NCBI GenBank assembly: GCA_030524055.1
Contig: JAUNHH010000001.1
Coordinates: 350,572 to 414,571 of the forward strand
Length of the DNA: 64,000 bases
From: Actinomycetaceae bacterium
GTDB lineage: Bacteria > Actinomycetota > Actinomycetes > Actinomycetales > Actinomycetaceae
Direction of reading: 5' to 3'
Each line of letters opens with the position of its first letter. Position 1 is the first letter of the stretch. The notes below the pieces were generated by a model. The model was not told the origin of the DNA, ran no database searches, and worked only from the letters and a program-made list of their open reading frames with translations. Both the position numbers and the translations under genes were made by a program. Positions 17,273-24,968 of this stretch are shown piece after piece.

Positions 17273-18592
17273 ATGTCAAAGGCGCATCCGTCCATTCAGA
17301 CGGCTATTCATAGACTCGCTGATGGGACTGTGAAACAACGTAATCTTCTGACCGGTACCGAAGTGTGGACAGTGCCCGGTCGGGGGCATCGCCCATTAAA
17401 TCCCTCCTTGGCGGAAACCACCCCCATTGACCATGACCGCGATGGCCACCATTGCGCCTTTTGTTCAGGGCGATATTTCGAGACGCCGCCAGAAAAGTCG
17501 CGTCTTATTCGCGGCGAGGACGGGGCCTGGCAGGAATTCACGCATCTTCCCGCCGAGGCATTAAATGATTCGCAGGCAGAATTTCGGCGTATTCCGAATC
17601 TCTTTGAGATTGTCAGTTATAACTACTGGCATCTCAATCATGGGCATGTGCCTTCCGAATCTCAGCACCGGCGAATGGCGGAATATTTGGCGTCCTCCAA
17701 AGGATATGACCATGTGATTCAGGTGGTTCGCGCCCGGGCAATAGCCTCCGGTATGTCAGCTGATGCCGCTGATTCAATGGATGATTGCGAATTATTGCAG
17801 CAGGCCAATGGGTTCTTTTCTGGTGGGCACGATTTGATTGTGGCGCGGCGGCATTTTATTGACGGGGCCTCAACGACTGACCAATTAGCGGGCTCCGGGA
17901 CATTAACACCGGAGGAGCATTATCGTTATATTGATTTTACTGCTCGGGCTATGGCTGATCTTTATGGGCTTGACCCGGCCGTGCGTTATGTCGCGGCATT
18001 CCAAAATTGGCTCAAGCCCGCTGGCGCTTCTTTTGACCACCTGCATAAACAGCTGGTTGCTATTGATGATCATTCAGTCCAAACAGATGCTGAATGCGAA
18101 AGAGTCCGCACTGACCCGGACATTTACGACGAGATCCTCAAAGTCGGGGTGACACGGAAACTTCTTTTAGCCCAAAATGATCACGCAATAGCGATTGCCG
18201 GTTTTGGGCACCGCTACCCCACTATTGCGATTTGGCCATTGCATTCGCCGCGGAACCCTTGGGAAGCTGGCGAAGATATTATCCGAGCCACCTCCGATCT
18301 ATTACATGCGATGCATGCAGCAACTGGCATTCATGTGCCGTCAAATGAAGAGTGGTATCACCGGCCGCCCGATGTCCATATTCCAATGCGGTGGCGAATT
18401 CTGCTGAAATGGCGCATTTCCACAATCGCAGGTTTCGAGGGCGGGACGCGTATTTATCTCAATACGATTGACCCGTGGACGGTGCGTGATCGAGTTGTTG
18501 AGCGCCTACTGGACATGCGAGAGCGCGGCGAAATCGCACCGATGAAAATCGGTGATGAGTGCCGGGCAACGCCAGATCTGCTGCGGGATTAA
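17273..18592 (+). CDS. DUF4921 family protein (GalT/HIT-like fold)
   Basis: A 439-residue protein. The N-terminal segment DGTVKQRNLLTGTEVWTVPGRGHRP matches the start of actinobacterial DUF4921 proteins as I remember them. CAFCSGRYFETPPEKSR suggests a metal site of galactose-1-phosphate uridylyltransferase type. SFDHLHKQLVAID resembles the HIT active-site motif, and HVPSNEEWYHRPPDVHIPMRW gives further conserved histidines. A nucleotidyl transfer or hydrolase role is likely from the fold; the substrate is unknown. It lacks a ribosome binding site and appears leaderless. A two-mismatch copy of the 12-mer is at 18435. Confidence 0.85.
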   Translation: MSKAHPSIQTAIHRLADGTVKQRNLLTGTEVWTVPGRGHRPLNPSLAETTPIDHDRDGHHCAFCSGRYFETPPEKSRLIRGEDGAWQEFTHLPAEALNDSQAEFRRIPNLFEIVSYNYWHLNHGHVPSESQHRRMAEYLASSKGYDHVIQVVRARAIASGMSADAADSMDDCELLQQANGFFSGGHDLIVARRHFIDGASTTDQLAGSGTLTPEEHYRYIDFTARAMADLYGLDPAVRYVAAFQNWLKPAGASFDHLHKQLVAIDDHSVQTDAECERVRTDPDIYDEILKVGVTRKLLLAQNDHAIAIAGFGHRYPTIAIWPLHSPRNPWEAGEDIIRATSDLLHAMHAATGIHVPSNEEWYHRPPDVHIPMRWRILLKWRISTIAGFEGGTRIYLNTIDPWTVRDRVVERLLDMRERGEIAPMKIGDECRATPDLLRD

Positions 18593-18639
18593 AGGGGCGG
18601 GCTAGGCCTGCGCTGATCGCGCCGTTGTTGTGCGACGCG

Positions 18640-18651
18640 CCCCGCCCTCGC
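18640..18651 (-). repeat. 12-mer repeat, one mismatch (CCCCGCCCTCGC)
   Basis: Lies in the short gap between the convergent DUF4921 and lipoprotein genes. Confidence 0.75.
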
Positions 18652-18662
18652 GGGTAGGAAAA

Positions 18663-19844
18663 CTACCAATGGGAAATGGCAGTTTCGCTACCTTCTGGGG
18701 TGGTGACCTGCTGCGGCAGTTCAAGGGCGTCTTCGCGCGGAGTCAGGAACCACGAGGCCGGGGTCTGCTCGGAAAACTCCCCCAGCGGATAGGCCCAGCC
18801 TGTACGGGCAATAATCTCCTGGCCTGCAGGTGAGGTCAGGAAATCAATAAAGGCGAAGTTCCCACCATTGTCAGAATGGCCTGCCAGGGCGGCAACCCGC
18901 AGTGTGCGCTGTACACAGGTGCCTGGGATGGCAACCCCCATACTCTGCGTCCCCGTATTATCGGTTGCTGATGCGAGGAGTGACATTGGGGCGACAATTA
19001 ATGGTTTGCGCTGGGCATTATCAGTGGCGGCGGATTGGTTGGCAGTGTCCGCTGCCGCGGAGCCATTCGATTTCTCATTGCGGTGGGCGGCAACCTGTTC
19101 ATGGGCAGTCCACAGACGCCATAACGGTAGACCGGTGTCAACTGTTGCGCCCGCTGAGGTCGCAGTAGTCACCCATCCACGGGGATTGTTGGCTGCTGTG
19201 AGTGAAATCAGTTGAGCAAAGGCCCGACCGTCAACGGTATTCTTCGGCGCCGGAATAACGAGCTGCGAGGCATAGTCGCCAGCGGAAATCTCAGCGAGAG
19301 AAGTAGGGACCTTCAGATTATTCGCCGAAAACCAACTCCGGTCAGCGAGAACACAGACATCATCGCGCCCATAGGCGTAAGCGCCAGGGACGGATTCCAC
19401 CTCAGTTCCAGGAATATGTTCGGCATCTGCGACTTCTGGAACCACAACAACGGCACCAGCAGCAAGTTCAGAATCATCTAGGCCAACCAGGACATCGACG
19501 GCACGTGCCGATCCTACAGCTCTGGGCACCTCTGACAGTTCTACGGTATAACCGCTGGCCTGTTCGAAAGCCTCAATCAGCGCACGAGGAACATAGGTGC
19601 CGTTGAGATGGCCAATGCGCACAACACCGCGGCCTCGTCGAATATCAATGCGCGCACGCACCGACTGAGGGAGAGAATCGGCGCCCGCTGCGCCCGCTGT
19701 GCCACCCGGAGCGGATGGTTCTGGGGAATAGAACGGGTCGGCGTAGCCAGACGAACCCCCGCCTGTTGCCGTTGAGCAGGCGCCGAGCGCGAGGGTGGCG
19801 GCAGCACATAGTGCGACGAGGCGGGTATACCCGGTGCGACTCAT
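18663..19844 (-). CDS. ABC-type substrate-binding lipoprotein (thiamine-binding-like)
   Basis: A 393-residue lipoprotein with lipobox LALGAC (Cys about residue 23) and a Ser/Gly/Pro linker. The binding domain follows the thiamine-binding (TbpA) layout: DVLVGLDDSEL, DDVCVLADRSWF, LVIPAPKNTVDGRAFAQL and FIDFLTSPAGQEIIARTGWAYPLG. An extra Asn/Ala/Ser-rich insertion sits near residues 260-290. No permease or ATPase gene is adjacent, so it is either an orphan binding protein or works with components elsewhere. The RBS is GGGAG before the ATG at 19844. Confidence 0.8.
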   Translation of the reverse strand: MSRTGYTRLVALCAAATLALGACSTATGGGSSGYADPFYSPEPSAPGGTAGAAGADSLPQSVRARIDIRRGRGVVRIGHLNGTYVPRALIEAFEQASGYTVELSEVPRAVGSARAVDVLVGLDDSELAAGAVVVVPEVADAEHIPGTEVESVPGAYAYGRDDVCVLADRSWFSANNLKVPTSLAEISAGDYASQLVIPAPKNTVDGRAFAQLISLTAANNPRGWVTTATSAGATVDTGLPLWRLWTAHEQVAAHRNEKSNGSAAADTANQSAATDNAQRKPLIVAPMSLLASATDNTGTQSMGVAIPGTCVQRTLRVAALAGHSDNGGNFAFIDFLTSPAGQEIIARTGWAYPLGEFSEQTPASWFLTPREDALELPQQVTTPEGSETAISHW

Positions 19845-20084
19845 AATTTCTCCCTGTTGGACCTAGTCACAGTGTAGGGACTGTGAGCCGCGCGCGCTGG
19901 GGATAGGCACCTGGGGGTACTGCGCGAAGGCCATTCCCCTATCCGAGGTGTTCCTATAGTCGGGGGCGGCAAAGATATGTACGGGCACGGTTTGCGTGGA
20001 GGGCTGTTTATTGCAAACGCCGCCAGGATTACTGTACGACTGGACCGCTTCAGCAGATCTGGAACCGCGGCAAACAGGAGCACG

Positions 20085-20127
20085 CACCGAAAAGAAATAC
20101 CCGCCTGGTGATTTCTCACCAGGCGGG
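20085..20127 (-). terminator. terminator of tRNA-Ser
   Basis: A perfect 11-bp stem (20100-20110 with 20117-20127, 6-base loop) lies just downstream of the tRNA on the minus strand and is followed there by a T-rich run. Confidence 0.85.
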
Positions 20128-20130
20128 CTG

Positions 20131-20220
20131 TGGCGGTAGCGCTGGGATTTGAACCCAGGGTGGCTGTTACACCACACAGCATTTCGAGTGCTGCACCTTC
20201 GGCCGCTCGGACACGCTACC
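20131..20220 (-). tRNA. tRNA-Ser(CGA)
   Basis: The reverse strand folds as a 90-base class II tRNA: acceptor GGTAGCG pairing with CGCTACC, an encoded CCA end, a T-arm with GGTTCAAATCC, a long serine-type variable arm, and an anticodon loop CTCGAAA giving anticodon CGA (reads UCG). A -10 box TAGTCT is at 20230-20235 on the minus strand, and a 12-mer repeat copy lies just upstream of it. Confidence 0.96.
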
Positions 20221-20241
20221 TCGGCGCTCAGACTACCCGAT

Positions 20242-20253
20242 CCCCGCCCTCGT
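20242..20253 (-). repeat. 12-mer repeat CCCCGCCCTCGT, intergenic
   Basis: Exact copy in the promoter region of tRNA-Ser, between the presumed -35 and -10 regions. Confidence 0.9.
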
Positions 20254-20302
20254 AAACAATTGGTGCAGGCGTGGCTTGCCCCACCTCCCTTAGGCTTAGC
20301 CC

Positions 20303-20662
20303 ATGCCACGACGACGAATTAGTGACCACGATGGTGCCACTGCCCTGGCAAAATGGCGGGAACTTGGGCGCGACACTGCACGGGCAGATCTGCTCACTGC
20401 TACGCGGTGGACCTTAGAGGAAATCGCCGCGCTACATCCTGGGCGTTCTGTGGAAATTCGGGTCCCACCTGCGGGTGCGGTGCAAATCTTGCCAGGCACC
20501 ACTCATCGTCGCGGCACGCCACCGGCAGTAATCGAAACTGACGCACATACCTGGTTGGCGCTGGCTACGGGAGAGGTCACCTGGGAGGAGGCGACGAACT
20601 CAGGGGCAGTTGACGCCTCCGGGGAACGCACCGACCTCTCACCCTACCTTCCCTTTATGTGA
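20303..20662 (+). CDS. sterol-carrier-family small protein
   Basis: A 119-residue protein that fits the small bacterial sterol-carrier-like family of actinobacteria (W-x-x-E-I-A-A-L-H-P-G-R-S-V-E-I-R-V-P-P-x-G-A-V-Q near the start, WLALATGEVTWEEA later). These proteins are uncharacterised and probably bind a hydrophobic ligand. TAGGCT at 20291-20296 ends 6 bases before the ATG and there is no ribosome binding site, so it is another probable leaderless gene. Confidence 0.8.
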   Translation: MPRRRISDHDGATALAKWRELGRDTARADLLTATRWTLEEIAALHPGRSVEIRVPPAGAVQILPGTTHRRGTPPAVIETDAHTWLALATGEVTWEEATNSGAVDASGERTDLSPYLPFM

Positions 20663-20700
20663 GGCAGTAACAGGCGTTATCTAGGCGCTCCCAAAAGCGA

Positions 20701-20967
20701 TCAACTGGTAATTTCGCCCGCACCTTGCGCTGGCGCCGGTCCGTACCATTTTTTGGCGCCGCGCATTGCGTAGTGCTGAGTCAAAGCCACGACAGCAGCC
20801 GATGCGGCAGCAAAAGCCACCACGGCCACCAACGAAACCTCATCATCGTCATCATGAGGTACTGAGGTGCCAGTGACGACGCGCCACCCAACTTCAGCCA
20901 CTTTTCCGGCTACGAGCGCAGAGAGAGCCATTGCGCCAGCGCTGGCAATTTTCCAACCGATATCCAC
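20701..20967 (-). CDS. DUF4235 small membrane protein
   Basis: An 88-residue protein with two transmembrane segments (DIGWKIASAGAMALSALVAG, then SLVAVVAFAAASAAVVALTQ) separated by an Asp-rich turn, as in actinobacterial DUF4235 proteins. I chose the GTG at 20967 because AAAGGA lies 7 bases upstream and the family begins with this helix; the frame extends to an ATG at 20997. Function unknown. Confidence 0.78.
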   Translation of the reverse strand: MDIGWKIASAGAMALSALVAGKVAEVGWRVVTGTSVPHDDDDEVSLVAVVAFAAASAAVVALTQHYAMRGAKKWYGPAPAQGAGEITS

Positions 20968-21106
20968 CGAAGATCCTTTCGCGACTACGGGCGTCATTGC
21001 CGAATCGGCGCCGACGGTACTGTCAGTTAATCATGCCGTACCGCGGGCGCATGCGCATATGCGCCCACATATGGGAGGTGCCGCACGGGCACATCGCAGG
21101 GATTTG

Positions 21107-21118
21107 ACGAGGGCGGGG
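21107..21118 (+). repeat. 12-mer repeat ACGAGGGCGGGG, intergenic
   Basis: Exact copy in the 381-base gap 20968-21348. The gap also holds a palindrome-rich stretch near 21047-21075 and the DtxR-like site; I see no gene in it. Confidence 0.9.
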
Positions 21119-21279
21119 CGGGCGTAAAAAAAAGGGGGATGTGCAGTGCTGGAAAGGCTTTACCGATGCGTTGGGTGGGACCGAGGGCCCGGCTGAGCGC
21201 AGGCCGTAAATGTTCACCAGCATTAATGCTGCCGCATAGAAAAATTGCGTGAACCGAATGCTTGTAGGTGCTACTTAAC

Positions 21280-21298
21280 TTAGATTAGGCTCCCCTGT
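21280..21298 (+). promoter_or_regulatory. DtxR/IdeR-like iron box overlapping a -10 box
   Basis: TTAGATTAGGCT matches 11 of the first 12 positions of the 19-base DtxR consensus TTAGGTTAGGCTAACCTAA; the right half is weak. TAGGCT at 21286-21291 within it fits a -10 box. Iron-dependent repression of the siderophore importer downstream is therefore likely. Confidence 0.55.
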
Positions 21299-21323
21299 GC
21301 TGCCCTGCGAGGTTGGCGGGCAG

Positions 21324-21335
21324 CCCCGCCCTCGT
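21324..21335 (-). repeat. 12-mer repeat CCCCGCCCTCGT, in a 5' leader
   Basis: Exact copy in the leader of the siderophore operon. It ends just before the GAAAGG ribosome binding site of the binding-protein gene. Confidence 0.9.
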
Positions 21336-21348
21336 TGAAAGGCACCTT

Positions 21349-22572
21349 GTGAAACGCACACGCTCATTGGCGACTGCTCTTCTTATTTCAATCGCCCTCT
21401 TTGCCTCCAGTTGCGCCAGCGGTGGCGCCTCCCAATCAGGCAGCCAATCAGCAGCGACGCCCGCAAGTAGCGGACAATCCACTGCCACACCCTCCGATTC
21501 TGCGGCGTCAACTGCCCCTGGCGATGGCGCAGCATCTGCCGATAGCGCCCCCTCAGTTGCCGCTACCGGACCACGTACCATTACCGATCACGGTAAAAAG
21601 CAGGTCACATTGCCCGCGAAGATTGAACGGGTGGCTTTTGTCCAGATCCCTATTGAGTCCACATATTTGGCCTATTTTAATGGCGAGGCTCCCTATTTAG
21701 TGGGCATGGCAAAAGATCGAGTGGACTCGTTAAAGCAGACTATTGCCGCTGATATTGCCCCAGAAATGTTCGAGGTCGAAAGTGGCTATATGGATAAAGG
21801 GGAACTCAATATTGAGTCGTTGCGCGCCCTGAATCCGGATGTTGTCTTCTATAACTCATTCAATGCCAAGCACGCGGAGCTTTTCGAGCAGGCCGGGATT
21901 CCCGCCGTTGGATTTACTACCCTTGGCGACCCATCGCAAACCTATGCCGAGTGGATGAAATTGCTGGAGCAGGTCTTTAATGAGCCCGGCAAAATGGATA
22001 AGAAAATCGCTGCCGGAAAGACTCTAGTAGACGATGCGGAACAGCGGGCAGCCGGGGTTCCGGAAAATCAGCGGAAGTCTGCTGCTGTGGTCATGAATGC
22101 CAGTGGCGGACAGTTGGCTGTTGCTGGCGGGAAAGACGGGTGGTTTACGGATTCCTGGGCGAAGAGGATGAACTTTATTAACGCCTCTGCAGACACTGAC
22201 GAATCACATAATCCTATTACTTTCGAGCAGATGCTGGCCTGGAATCCGGATGTTTTGCTGATTACCGGCAAGGGCATGTCGAATATGACAGCAAAAACCG
22301 TCCTGTCGAATCAAGCCGATATTGATTTCTCCCCGCTGAAAGCCCACCAGAATAAAGCGGTATATTCCACGGGATTGGGCATGTGGAATTGGTTTACCCC
22401 GAACCCTGATTCTCCGATTGTGGCGAATTGGCTGGGCAAGACTCTTTACCCTGACAAGTTCCAGGATGTTGATCTGGTGAAGATAACAAAGGAGTACTAC
22501 TCCACGATGTATTCCTTTGAGTTAACCGACGAACAGGCACGCGAGATTCTCCTCCAAGACGCTGATGACTAA
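21349..22572 (+). CDS. iron-siderophore ABC transporter, substrate-binding lipoprotein
   Basis: A 407-residue lipoprotein. The signal sequence ends in a lipobox with Cys about residue 21 (FASSC), followed by a Ser/Ala/Thr-rich linker of about 55 residues and a FepB/FhuD-type periplasmic-binding fold (PRTITDHGKKQVTLPAKIERV; NIESLRALNPDVVFYNS; FEQMLAWNPDVLLITG). The GTG at 21349 has a GAAAGG site 7 bases before it. It overlaps the permease gene by 8 bases; with the permease and ATPase it forms a complete importer, probably iron-repressed through the upstream box. Confidence 0.92.
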   Translation: MKRTRSLATALLISIALFASSCASGGASQSGSQSAATPASSGQSTATPSDSAASTAPGDGAASADSAPSVAATGPRTITDHGKKQVTLPAKIERVAFVQIPIESTYLAYFNGEAPYLVGMAKDRVDSLKQTIAADIAPEMFEVESGYMDKGELNIESLRALNPDVVFYNSFNAKHAELFEQAGIPAVGFTTLGDPSQTYAEWMKLLEQVFNEPGKMDKKIAAGKTLVDDAEQRAAGVPENQRKSAAVVMNASGGQLAVAGGKDGWFTDSWAKRMNFINASADTDESHNPITFEQMLAWNPDVLLITGKGMSNMTAKTVLSNQADIDFSPLKAHQNKAVYSTGLGMWNWFTPNPDSPIVANWLGKTLYPDKFQDVDLVKITKEYYSTMYSFELTDEQAREILLQDADD

Positions 22573-23590
22573 GCATTTTGTGTCCGCGGGGCGGCTGCGC
22601 ATTTGGGTACTACCCACCCTTGGAGCAGCCGCTGCCGCGGTAGCACTTCTTTCTATTGGTATTGGCCGGTACGGAGTTCATCCCAGCGATGTGCTGGCCA
22701 CTATGTGGGCACACCTCGAAGGAGGCAAACACCCCGATACAGCTATTGATTCCGTGGTCTTTAACCTGCGTTTACCGCGCATCGTGGTGGCAGTATTGAT
22801 TGGGGGCACCTTGGCAGTGGCGGGCGCCTGTTTCCAGTCACTTTTCTCTAACCCTCTAGCAACGCCAGACACGTTGGGGGTTTCTGGTGGCACCAGCGTG
22901 GGTGCGGTTATTGCCCTTCTTTTGGATTGGCATCTCATTGGGGTGCAGATTCTTGCGCTTGCTGCGGGGCTTGCAACAATGGCGATTACCATCACTATTG
23001 CCCGAGGACGCTCAGGGATAAGTGTCATTATGCTGGTCTTAGCTGGTGTCATTGTTGGCGCATTAGCTAATGCCATATTGTCGATCCTCAAATTGACGGC
23101 TGATCCGACCAGCCAATTACCGGAAATCACCTACTGGTTGATGGGCTCATTATCTGGCGTGAAATATGAAGCCATTGCTTTGGCGGCGCCCTTTATTATC
23201 GGCGGTACTATTGTTATTGTCGCTATGCGGTGGCAACTCAATATCCTCTCTCTTTCCGAGGACGAGGCACGTGCAGCTGGAATAAATGTGCGCTTCCAGC
23301 GAGGGATTCTTATTGTGGCGGCCACCGTAATTACTGCTTCGGTGGTGTCCATGTGCGGACAGGTAGGGTGGATTGGATTACTGGTGCCACATGTCGCAAA
23401 AATGCTTGTTGGCGCAGACAATCGTCATGTTATTCGCGTGTCATTATTACTTGGGGCGGTCGCAATGGTGGCGATTGATACATTGTCGCGGTCATTGACG
23501 GAATCGGAAATTCCGATTTCTATTCTCACTGCCCTCATTGGCGCGCCATTCTTTATTTCGCTTCTTCGTCGCAGCGGAGTGCGCGGATGA
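22565..23590 (+). CDS. iron-siderophore ABC transporter permease (FecCD family)
   Basis: A 341-residue BtuC/FecCD-type permease with about ten hydrophobic helices. Family landmarks are LRLPRIVVAVLIGGTLAVAGACFQ, NPLATPDTLGVSGG, and a C-terminal VGWIGLLVPHVAKMLVGADNRHVI. Only one permease gene is present, so it would act as a homodimer. It overlaps both neighbours (8 and 4 bases). Confidence 0.94.
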   Translation: MTKHFVSAGRLRIWVLPTLGAAAAAVALLSIGIGRYGVHPSDVLATMWAHLEGGKHPDTAIDSVVFNLRLPRIVVAVLIGGTLAVAGACFQSLFSNPLATPDTLGVSGGTSVGAVIALLLDWHLIGVQILALAAGLATMAITITIARGRSGISVIMLVLAGVIVGALANAILSILKLTADPTSQLPEITYWLMGSLSGVKYEAIALAAPFIIGGTIVIVAMRWQLNILSLSEDEARAAGINVRFQRGILIVAATVITASVVSMCGQVGWIGLLVPHVAKMLVGADNRHVIRVSLLLGAVAMVAIDTLSRSLTESEIPISILTALIGAPFFISLLRRSGVRG

Positions 23591-24399
23591 CTGGCTTACC
23601 TTTTGAAATCCGCCATGGATCATTCCAGTATCCAGGAAGTGATCAGATGGTGGTGCGCGATGTGGATGTGCTCATTGAAGCTGGCCAGCTACTGGCCATT
23701 CTTGGCCCTAATGGCGCTGGGAAAACAACACTATTGCGGACAATGATTGGCTTAGAAAAGTGGACTCAAGGAGCGTCATATATTGGTGGGCGCGATATTT
23801 CGTCAATGGATAGCCGCGAGTTGGGTCGCCTTTTAGCCTATGTTCCACAAGCGCGAAATGCCGCCTCAGTGGCATTGTCAGGTCTTGATATGGTGATGAT
23901 TGGCCGCGCCCCACATATGGGAGTGTTCACCCAGCCCGGTGACAATGAGCGCCATTTAGCCCTGAAGACATTAGAGAGTATTGGGGCAGCAGATTTAGCA
24001 CATATGCCCTGTTGGACAATGTCTGGCGGACAATTCCAAATGGTCTTAATTGCGCGGGCTTTGGTGGCTGAGCCGCGGGTTTTGGTTCTCGATGAGCCAG
24101 AAACAGGGCTAGATTTCCATAATCAGTTAGTGGTGCTGGACCTTCTCGATCGATTGGTTCGCGAAGAGGGCCTGACCGTCATAATGAATACGCATTATCC
24201 AGCGCACGCATTGCGGGTGGCCGACCAGGTGCTCATGATTGGGCGGGACCACCGCCCTCGTTATGGGAAAGCTGGTAGCAGCATTACTGAAGCGGGACTC
24301 CGCGACATTTTCGACGTTGACGTGGCGGTCGGAAAAATGCCCTATGAAGACACGGAGGTCACGGCAATAGTTCCTATTCGGCCACGTTTTCGCACATAA
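23587..24399 (+). CDS. iron-siderophore ABC transporter ATP-binding protein
   Basis: A 270-residue ATPase of the FecE/BtuD group with Walker A GPNGAGKTT, signature MSGGQ, Walker B VLVLDEPETGLDF and switch histidine in MNTHYPAHA. It drives the FecCD permease. A one-mismatch 12-mer is inside at 24250-24261, and the last base of its stop codon begins an exact 12-mer (24399-24410). Confidence 0.94.
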   Translation: MTGLPFEIRHGSFQYPGSDQMVVRDVDVLIEAGQLLAILGPNGAGKTTLLRTMIGLEKWTQGASYIGGRDISSMDSRELGRLLAYVPQARNAASVALSGLDMVMIGRAPHMGVFTQPGDNERHLALKTLESIGAADLAHMPCWTMSGGQFQMVLIARALVAEPRVLVLDEPETGLDFHNQLVVLDLLDRLVREEGLTVIMNTHYPAHALRVADQVLMIGRDHRPRYGKAGSSITEAGLRDIFDVDVAVGKMPYEDTEVTAIVPIRPRFRT

Positions 24400-24410
24400 C
24401 GAGGGCGGGG
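24399..24410 (+). repeat. 12-mer repeat ACGAGGGCGGGG at an operon end
   Basis: Exact copy sharing its first base with the TAA stop of the siderophore ATPase gene. With the inverted copy at 24928-24939 it brackets the small L7/L12-like gene. Confidence 0.9.
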
Positions 24411-24440
24411 TACAAACCCATACAGGGGCGCAAGTGGAAT

Positions 24441-24866
24441 TTAAGCGCGCACCGCGTCAATAGCGGCTTTCGCTTCTTTCAGTCCGCAGCCTGTGCGCTT
24501 TTTATATTCCGCAACTGCCGCAATGAGATTCCCCTGGGTGACAAGGGCAAGTTCCGCCTCATTCAATGGTGGCAAAGCACCATCGGGTCCCACAGGAGCC
24601 GAGGATACGGGCGAGTCTGGGCGCTGCTGCGAGGCAGCAGCGGCATCCACGGCTTCTTTCGCTGCCAGCAAATCGGCGCCAACACGGTCACGGTAGGCCT
24701 TTATAGCGCTGGCTTTTCTATCCTGCGCAACGAGGGCAAGTTCTTCCTCATTGAGCGGAGGTAGCGGGTCTGAGGGAGCCGGGGTGACACTTGTGGGAAG
24801 GTCTTTATTATGCGTACCAGCAAGACGCTGAAATAGGGAGGCAAAGAAACCAGGTTTTTCGTCCAT
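24441..24866 (-). CDS. protein with two L7/L12-C-terminal-like repeats
   Basis: About 141 residues. After a short N-terminal segment (EKPGFFASLFQRLAG) come two copies of a unit starting P-P-L-N-E and containing E-L-A-L-V, then A-x-A-x-Y-x-x-R/K and A-K-x-A-I/V-D. This is the helix pattern of the ribosomal L7/L12 C-terminal domain, duplicated and joined by a Pro/Ser linker. Such stand-alone proteins are uncharacterised. No ribosome binding site clearly decides the start; ATG at 24866 is preferred over 24899 and 24950. Confidence 0.65.
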   Translation of the reverse strand: MDEKPGFFASLFQRLAGTHNKDLPTSVTPAPSDPLPPLNEEELALVAQDRKASAIKAYRDRVGADLLAAKEAVDAAAASQQRPDSPVSSAPVGPDGALPPLNEAELALVTQGNLIAAVAEYKKRTGCGLKEAKAAIDAVRA

Positions 24867-24927
24867 GAACACCAGTTTAGTGGCATGGGAAAGAATCATC
24901 GATGCGCCGTAAGAATGAGTGGGCGGG

Positions 24928-24939
24928 CCCCGCCCTCGT
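24928..24939 (-). repeat. 12-mer repeat CCCCGCCCTCGT, intergenic
   Basis: Exact copy between the gntP-type gene and the L7/L12-like gene. Confidence 0.9.
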
Positions 24940-24968
24940 TCATTGGACAAAGCCCGCCCGCCACTTCC

